Source: Bacteroidales bacterium (GTDB lineage Bacteria > Bacteroidota > Bacteroidia > Bacteroidales > UBA7960). Taken from it: a stretch of 10,011 nt of DNA. Below, piece by piece: positions 4,939 through 10,011 of the stretch. The position numbers and the translations under genes were made by a program. The notes beneath the pieces were generated by a model, which saw only the letters and a list, made by a program, of their open reading frames with translations, had not been told where the DNA came from and did no database searches. Within the stretch, counting starts at the first letter, position 1; each line of letters starts with the position of its first letter. Where the stretch lies: the NCBI GenBank assembly GCA_007132395.1, contig SLOR01000336.1:1-10011 (forward strand). Direction: 5' to 3'.

Positions 4939-7578
4939 TTGACAAAATCTACAACGCCAAAAGCTGTTGAAACCCCTTTGATGAAGCAATATCTCTCCAT
5001 CAAGGGAAAATACCCCGATGCCCTGCTTTTGTTCAGGGTGGGGGACTTCTACGAAACTTTCGGAGAAGATGCAGTAAAGACTTCAGAAATACTGGGAATC
5101 GTGCTAACACGCCGCGCCAATGGGGCGGCCTCCTACGTGGAGTTAGCAGGATTCCCTTTTCATGCTTTAGATACCTACCTGCCCAAGCTGGTAAGGGCCG
5201 GCCAGAAAGTAGCCATTTGTGAGCAGCTGGAAGACCCCAAAATGACCAAAACAATCGTGAAGCGGGGCGTTACAGAACTGGTGACTCCCGGGGTAGCTTT
5301 CAGCGATAAGGTGCTCGACCATAAAGAAAACAACTTCCTGGCAGGCATTCATATGCAGGGAAACCACTGTGGTATTGCCTTTCTGGATGTTTCTACCGGT
5401 GAGTTCTATGTGGACCAGGGAAACAGGGAGTATATCGATAAATTGATACAAAGCTTCCGACCCAGCGAAATCGTGGTGCAAAAAAACCGTCTGCGCGAAT
5501 TACATGAATCTTTTCCGGGCAAATACTATACTTCTACGCTGGAAGACTGGGTATATACCCGCGAATTTGCCGATGATTTGTTGTTGAAGCACTTCGGTAC
5601 CCTTTCCTATAAAGGCTTTGGCATTGAAGAAATAGAAAACGGAATAATTGCAGCGGGCGCTGCCATGTATTACCTGAGCGAAACCCGTCACGATAAAATA
5701 CAGCACATTAGCCGGATTTCCCGTATCGATGAGAGCAAGTACGTGTGGTTGGATAAATTTACCATCCGTAACCTGGAGCTGTTGCGCTCCATGAACGAAA
5801 ATGCCACCAGCCTTATCCAGGTGCTTGACCATACCCTTTCACCCATGGGCAGCCGTATGCTTAAAAGGTGGGTAGTGTTGCCGTTGAAAGATAAGGCCTT
5901 GATACAGGAGAGGCACCAGGTGGTGGAGTATTTGCTGCAACATAGTGACCTTTCTGACGAACTGGAAAAACATATCCGCCAGATAGGCGACCTGGAAAGA
6001 CTTATCTCCAAGGTTGCGGTGGGAAAAATTAATCCCCGCGAGCTCCTGCAGGTGCATCGTGCCCTCACAGCAGTGGAGCCTATCAGGCAATTTTGCATGG
6101 AAAGCGATTCACGCTCTCTCAAGGCCATTGCCGACCTGCTCAACCCCTGTCAGCAAATCAGGGAGCGCATTGGGAAAGAAATTATGCCCGAGCCTTCGGT
6201 TAATATCTCCAAAGGAAATGTGATTGCAGAAGGAATCAGTAGCCTGCTGGATGAGTTGAGGGGTATTTCCACCACTGGTAAGGATTTCCTGGCTCAGCTG
6301 CGGCAGAGAGAAATTGAAAGAACCGGCATTCCCAATATCAAGATTTCCTACAATAATGTATTCGGTTATTTCCTTGAGGTAACCAATACCCACAAGGACA
6401 AAGTGCCCGAAGACTGGGTGCGCAAGCAAACCCTGGTCAATTCAGAGCGCTATATTACCCCCGAGCTCAAAGAGTACGAGGAAAAAATACTGGGTGCTGA
6501 AGAAAAAATACTGAAAGAGGAGGAGCGCATTTTCCTGGAGCTGGTGGCGGCATTAACCGAATATATTGATCCCATACAGCAGAATGCCACCGTTATAGCA
6601 CGGCTGGATTGCCTGCTGTGTTTTGCCAGGGTGGCTAAGCAGTATAACTACAGCAAGCCTGAGATAAATGATTCTTTCGTGTTGGAAATCAAACAGGGGC
6701 GACATCCCGTAATTGAGCAGCAACTACCCCCTGGCGAAGAATACGTGGCCAATGATTTGTACCTGGATAATGAGAAACAACAAATCATTATGATTACCGG
6801 GCCCAATATGTCGGGTAAATCGGCGCTGCTAAGACAAACTGCCCTCATTGTGCTTATGGCACAGATGGGTAGCTTTGTGCCGGCGCAGCAAGCCCACATT
6901 GGATGGATTGACAAAATTTTTACCCGGGTAGGGGCTTCTGACAATATCTCCTCCGGAGAATCGACCTTTATGGTAGAAATGAATGAAACGGCCAGTATCC
7001 TCAACAATATCTCCAACCGCAGTCTTATCCTGCTCGATGAAATTGGCAGGGGAACCAGCACTTACGATGGAATAAGCATAGCCTGGGCCATAGCTGAGTT
7101 TTTACATGAGCATCCTGTGTTCAGGGCCAAAACCCTTTTTGCTACCCACTATCACGAGCTCAATGAGATGGCGGCTTCTTTCCACCGCATCAAAAATTTT
7201 AACGTGGCGGTAAAAGAAATGCACAATACCGTAATCTTTTTGCGAAAGCTGGTGGCAGGAGGCAGTGAGCACAGTTTTGGTATTCACGTGGCAAAAATGG
7301 CCGGAATGCCCAAACCGGTAATTAACAGAGCCAACGATATTTTGACTCAACTGGAGAAAAGCCACAGTAACGAAGAACTTACCGGAAAGGAATCTTCTAA
7401 AAAACCTTCTAAGGTAAAAACCAAAAAAGGAGACGATTTCCAGCTAAGCTTTATCCAACTGGATGATCCGCTTTTATTGCAAATAAAAGAAGATATATTG
7501 AGTACTGATATTGATACTTTAACGCCCGTGGAGGCACTAATGAAGCTTAACGAAATAAAACGACTGCTTGGAAAATAA
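4939..7578 (+). CDS. mutS: DNA mismatch repair protein MutS
   Basis: MutS recognises mismatches and small loops in DNA and, using ATP, recruits MutL. The 879-residue product is full length. The N-terminal mismatch-recognition domain has the Phe-x-Glu motif at 37-39 (GDFYETF), where the Phe stacks on the mispair. Connector, core and clamp regions follow. The ABC-type ATPase has Walker A GPNMSGKS at 621-628, a signature-like SSGESTFMVEM, Walker B LILLDEIGRGTST at 696-708 and the ATHYHEL motif at 735-741. A Lys-rich linker leads to QLSFI at 835-839, which fits a beta-clamp-binding motif, and to the C-terminal helix-turn-helix tetramerisation region (LTPVEALMKLNEIKRLL). The TTG at 4939 is preferred because it keeps the conserved VETPLMKQY; the next in-frame ATG (4981) would cut it, and a stop codon lies just upstream at 4924-4926. 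An AAAGG about 6 bases before the TTG may serve as a weak ribosome binding site. Confidence 0.98.
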   Translation: MTKSTTPKAVETPLMKQYLSIKGKYPDALLLFRVGDFYETFGEDAVKTSEILGIVLTRRANGAASYVELAGFPFHALDTYLPKLVRAGQKVAICEQLEDPKMTKTIVKRGVTELVTPGVAFSDKVLDHKENNFLAGIHMQGNHCGIAFLDVSTGEFYVDQGNREYIDKLIQSFRPSEIVVQKNRLRELHESFPGKYYTSTLEDWVYTREFADDLLLKHFGTLSYKGFGIEEIENGIIAAGAAMYYLSETRHDKIQHISRISRIDESKYVWLDKFTIRNLELLRSMNENATSLIQVLDHTLSPMGSRMLKRWVVLPLKDKALIQERHQVVEYLLQHSDLSDELEKHIRQIGDLERLISKVAVGKINPRELLQVHRALTAVEPIRQFCMESDSRSLKAIADLLNPCQQIRERIGKEIMPEPSVNISKGNVIAEGISSLLDELRGISTTGKDFLAQLRQREIERTGIPNIKISYNNVFGYFLEVTNTHKDKVPEDWVRKQTLVNSERYITPELKEYEEKILGAEEKILKEEERIFLELVAALTEYIDPIQQNATVIARLDCLLCFARVAKQYNYSKPEINDSFVLEIKQGRHPVIEQQLPPGEEYVANDLYLDNEKQQIIMITGPNMSGKSALLRQTALIVLMAQMGSFVPAQQAHIGWIDKIFTRVGASDNISSGESTFMVEMNETASILNNISNRSLILLDEIGRGTSTYDGISIAWAIAEFLHEHPVFRAKTLFATHYHELNEMAASFHRIKNFNVAVKEMHNTVIFLRKLVAGGSEHSFGIHVAKMAGMPKPVINRANDILTQLEKSHSNEELTGKESSKKPSKVKTKKGDDFQLSFIQLDDPLLLQIKEDILSTDIDTLTPVEALMKLNEIKRLLGK

Positions 7579-7598
7579 CCAAACCGGTGGAAGTACAT

Positions 7599-7638
7599 AA
7601 AAAAACAGGTGGATTCATACAAACCACCTGTTTTTTTT
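7599..7638. terminator. Bidirectional terminator between mutS and ompH
   Basis: A stem of 7 GC-rich pairs (CAGGTGG at 7606-7612 with CCACCTG at 7624-7630) is extended by A-T pairs on both sides, with an 11-base loop. It has eight T on the plus-strand exit and at least seven on the minus-strand exit. It lies 20 bases after the mutS stop codon and about 80 bases beyond that of ompH, so it can serve both convergent units. Confidence 0.85.
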
Positions 7639-7719
7639 GATATTATAAGTTTCTTTTGTGCGACAATAGCTGGAGGCTTCTCAGGGGTGCTTGTTTCCGA
7701 ATTTTCTCAGCCTCAACAC

Positions 7720-8235
7720 CTACCTTCTGTATCCCATATTCTGCAATACATCATCGCTGAGGTCGTAGCGTACGTCGGAGTAGATCATGTTGCCGCCTCC
7801 TGATTTGTCGAAAATCACGGCATAATTGCCGCGGGTAGCAATCTCTTCCACGGCGTCAAAAATCTGATCCTGTATGGGTTGTACCAGTTCCTGGCGTTTC
7901 TTGAATAAATCGCCTTCCTGCCCAAAACGCTGCATCTGCAATCCCTTGGCTTCTCTTTCAAGGGCAATGATTTCTTCTTCGCGCTGACGCTTCATCTCTT
8001 CCGGCAGCAATACTGCCTCGGCCTGGTATTTGCGATAGAGCTCGTCGATACGGCCAAATTTGGTTTCAATTTCATTTTGCCATTGTACCGATAAATCATT
8101 GAGCTGCATCTGTGCGGCCTGGTATTCAGGAATGTTGTCCAGAATGTATTCGGAGTCGATGTAGGCAAAGCGCTGGCCCATAACTGAAAGCGTTCCGAAC
8201 AGGGCAATCACGGCAATAAAAACAATCTTTTTCAT
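7720..8235 (-). CDS. ompH: OmpH/Skp-family periplasmic chaperone
   Basis: OmpH/Skp is a periplasmic chaperone that holds unfolded outer-membrane proteins on their way to the BAM complex. The 171-residue product has a signal peptide (1-20, MKKIVFIAVIALFGTLSVMG before Gln21), a short strand with FAYIDSEYIL that is typical of Bacteroidota members, then a long charged coiled-coil stretch (about 40-125, many Glu, Lys, Gln and Arg) that would form the tentacle hairpin. It closes with the NYAVIFDKSGGGNMIYSDVRYDLSDDVLQNMGY segment typical of the phylum (about residues 137-169). Length is normal. It lies 79 bases downstream of bamA on the same strand, a common order, and shares a terminator with mutS. 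Many relatives carry two ompH copies after bamA; only one is seen here before mutS. Confidence 0.95.
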   Translation of the reverse strand: MKKIVFIAVIALFGTLSVMGQRFAYIDSEYILDNIPEYQAAQMQLNDLSVQWQNEIETKFGRIDELYRKYQAEAVLLPEEMKRQREEEIIALEREAKGLQMQRFGQEGDLFKKRQELVQPIQDQIFDAVEEIATRGNYAVIFDKSGGGNMIYSDVRYDLSDDVLQNMGYRR

Positions 8236-8242
8236 AGGATAT

Positions 8243-8247
8243 CCTCC
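8243..8247 (-). promoter_or_regulatory. Strong Shine-Dalgarno of ompH
   Basis: GGAGG on the minus strand lies 7 bases before the ompH ATG. Such a full match is unusual beside the other genes here, which mostly have A-rich leaders without a clear ribosome binding site, and it confirms the start codon. Confidence 0.7.
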
Positions 8248-8295
8248 ATTATTTTAATTAACAATGTATGTTGTCAGATGGGTATCTGTGGTATG

Positions 8296-8317
8296 CTCAA
8301 CCTCAACCTTAACCTTA
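8296..8317 (-). repeat. Hexanucleotide repeat overlapping the bamA stop codon
   Basis: On the minus strand the sequence reads TAAGGT, TAAGGT, TGAGGT, TGAG, that is three hexamers and a partial fourth. The first TAA is the bamA stop codon. In the bamA frame the repeat gives stop codons at every second position (TAA GGT TAA GGT TGA GGT TGA). Confidence 0.8.
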
Positions 8318-10011
8318 ATCTATAGATTGTCCGATACTGAAGTGGAACCTGCCCTTATTGTCATCGGGTCTTCCGGGTATCTCGTCGAAGCCATATCCCC
8401 AGTCAAGCCCCAGCAAGCCAAACATGGGCAGGAATATTCTTACGCCAAAACCGGCTGATCTTTTCAGCTCAAAGGGGTTAAAGTCTCTGAACTGCCCCCA
8501 TGCATTACCTGCCTCAACGAAAGTGAGGGCATAAATGGTTGCCATGGGGTTGAGCGATATGGGGTAACGCAACTCGGCGGTAAACTTATTGTACACGTTG
8601 GCACCGATAAACTGACGCTGCGAATCCATTGGGGTCAAAGAATAGTTGGCATAACCTCTCATGGCAATAATTTCACGGCCATCGATTTCCCATCCTGATA
8701 ACCCGTCACCTCCCAGGTAAAACCTTTCAAAGGGCGATACTCCAATGTCGGAATTAAAGTACCCAAGGAATCCCACTCGGGTACGTGCTGAGAATATCAA
8801 ATTCCCTGCCACTCTTTGATACCAATTGGTATTAAATTTCCATTTGTGGTATTCCAGCCAGCGGTATTTGTCTCTTTCGTCCATTTCTGAGTAGTCTTTG
8901 TTGTCAAACAAAGAGAAGGGAGGTGTAATTTGCAGGCCCAGTGATACCTCCGACCCTTCCCTTGGGAAAAGGGGAGCATCTACTGAGTTTCGGCCAAGTT
9001 CAATCCCGTAGCTCAGGTTGTTGGCATTGCCTTCATCAATAATAAAGCGGATGGGGCTGTTAAGAATCTCGTATCGCTGATAGGTAAGTGATTGCCTGAG
9101 GTAAAAATAGTCATCAGGTACTCTCAGCCTTTTGGCAAGCCCTACCGTTGTTCCGATAATGCTGTAGTAACCGTAATCGGGGCTGCTGCGCGGAAACTGG
9201 TTGCGGTGCGTGGTCTGGAAAATAGATACACTTAAAGAGTTGGGTTTTTTGCCTCCCAGCCATGGCTCAACAAATGAGGCACTGTAAGAAACATATCCTC
9301 TGCCATAGGTCTGTGCCCTGAGTGTAAGGCGCTGTCCATCACCCGAAGGCAGAGGCCGCCATGCATCTTTCTTAAAAAAGTTACGGGTAGAAAAGTTATT
9401 GAAAGAAAGTCCAAGCGTACCTATGATTCGGTTGGCTCCCCAACCTCCCGAGAGCTCAATCTGGTCGGAGGAGGTTTCTGAAACCACGTATTCGATATCT
9501 ACGGTGCCGTCGGCAGCGTTGGGTGTGGGGATAATGTCAATACTTTCCTGGTCAAAATAGCCCAGTTGAATAATATCGCGCTGACTACGGATAATGGCAC
9601 TTCTGCTAAAGAGCATACCCGGGCGGGTGCGTATTTCGCGCAAAATCACATGGTCGTTGGTTTTGGTATTTCCCGAAACGGTAACACGTGCAATTTCGGC
9701 TTGCTTCCCTTCGTAAATTCTTAGTTCCAGGTCGATGGAGTCGTTGCTCACATTTACCTCGGTGGGGGAGATGTTAAAGAACAGGTAACCAACGTCAAGG
9801 TATAGAGAACTGATATCTGTTTCTTCCATATCCATGAAAAGCCTTTTGTCAAGGAGTTTTTGGTTGTAAACATCGCCTTTTTTTATGCCCAGTACTTCAG
9901 AGAGCAGCCCGTCGGGGTACACAGTATTACCCACCCAGTTGATGTTGCGGAAATAATAGGTGGGCCCTTCATCAATAAATAGTTCAATCTTTATGCGGTT
10001 TTCTTCCACGA
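8315..10011 (-). CDS. bamA: Outer-membrane protein assembly factor BamA, 5'-truncated by window edge
   Basis: BamA is the outer-membrane core of the machine that folds and inserts beta-barrel proteins. The frame is open to the right edge, so the N-terminus and first POTRA domains are missing; about 565 residues remain of a family usually above 750. The GTG near 10009 is not the true start. Counting from there: a POTRA domain begins near residue 14 (EGPTYYFRNINWVGN), the last POTRA near residue 99 (EGKQAEIARVTVSGNTKT), then an ELSGGWG strand starts the 16-strand barrel at about residue 182. The loop-6 motif appears as MRGY at 450-453 and the barrel closes with GLLGLDWGYGFDEIPG and a final strand reading RFHFSIGQSID. 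The last residues are Ile-Asp rather than the usual terminal aromatic, and a hexamer repeat begins at the stop codon. It is probably cotranscribed with ompH. Confidence 0.96.
   Translation of the reverse strand, partial: VEENRIKIELFIDEGPTYYFRNINWVGNTVYPDGLLSEVLGIKKGDVYNQKLLDKRLFMDMEETDISSLYLDVGYLFFNISPTEVNVSNDSIDLELRIYEGKQAEIARVTVSGNTKTNDHVILREIRTRPGMLFSRSAIIRSQRDIIQLGYFDQESIDIIPTPNAADGTVDIEYVVSETSSDQIELSGGWGANRIIGTLGLSFNNFSTRNFFKKDAWRPLPSGDGQRLTLRAQTYGRGYVSYSASFVEPWLGGKKPNSLSVSIFQTTHRNQFPRSSPDYGYYSIIGTTVGLAKRLRVPDDYFYLRQSLTYQRYEILNSPIRFIIDEGNANNLSYGIELGRNSVDAPLFPREGSEVSLGLQITPPFSLFDNKDYSEMDERDKYRWLEYHKWKFNTNWYQRVAGNLIFSARTRVGFLGYFNSDIGVSPFERFYLGGDGLSGWEIDGREIIAMRGYANYSLTPMDSQRQFIGANVYNKFTAELRYPISLNPMATIYALTFVEAGNAWGQFRDFNPFELKRSAGFGVRIFLPMFGLLGLDWGYGFDEIPGRPDDNKGRFHFSIGQSID

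Noticed and set aside
4405..4989. 194-codon minus-strand open frame antisense to the YfiR-like gene
   Set aside because: The plus-strand frame has a signal peptide and family motifs; the antisense frame has none and extends into the start of mutS.
7667..7716. Inverted GAGGCT/AGCCTC pair beyond the ompH stop codon
   Set aside because: The arms are only 6 bases with a loop of more than 30, which is expected by chance.

Overview
The window is a stretch of chromosome from a member of the Bacteroidota, probably near the Bacteroidales/Marinilabiliales. Three things point there: several promoters fit the Bacteroidota consensus (TTTG, about 19-20 bases, TAnnTTTG); the BamA, OmpH and MutS proteins have the sequence style of that phylum; and most genes lack a clear Shine-Dalgarno sequence. 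It is mainly a conserved housekeeping region. I see no mobile element, CRISPR array, defence island or biosynthetic cluster.

Layout. Bases 1-1898 (+) hold most of tex, an RNA-binding transcription accessory factor, cut by the left edge. It converges on era (-, 1979-2851), the ribosome-assembly GTPase, across a 73-base imperfect palindrome. Upstream of era, on the other strand, lies an initiator tRNA-fMet gene (3061-3132) with its own promoter and a strong terminator. Next, on the minus strand, is a small secreted helical DUF4168-like protein (3316-3801) with its own promoter and terminator. It appears to be built from two copies of a 46-residue unit. An AT-rich gap of roughly 350-500 bases follows, with no convincing gene but a 40-codon reading frame that might be the remnant of a signal peptide. 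Then come a periplasmic YfiR/DUF4154-like protein (4348-4863, +) and mutS (4939-7578, +), the mismatch-repair ATPase, which probably starts at TTG. mutS converges across a bidirectional terminator with the outer-membrane pair bamA-ompH (minus strand, bamA cut by the right edge).

How they fit together. era and tRNA-fMet serve translation: Era's KH domain acts on the 16S rRNA 3' end during 30S maturation, and the tRNA starts protein synthesis. Tex acts in transcription and RNA metabolism, and MutS in DNA repair. BamA inserts outer-membrane proteins and OmpH/Skp is a periplasmic chaperone for the same substrates, so their joint transcription makes functional sense. The two secreted proteins in the middle (DUF4168-like and YfiR-like) are the least understood. 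The most interesting points are the internal duplication of the DUF4168-like protein, the small palindromes and repeats sitting exactly at gene ends, and the possible gene remnant in the AT-rich gap.
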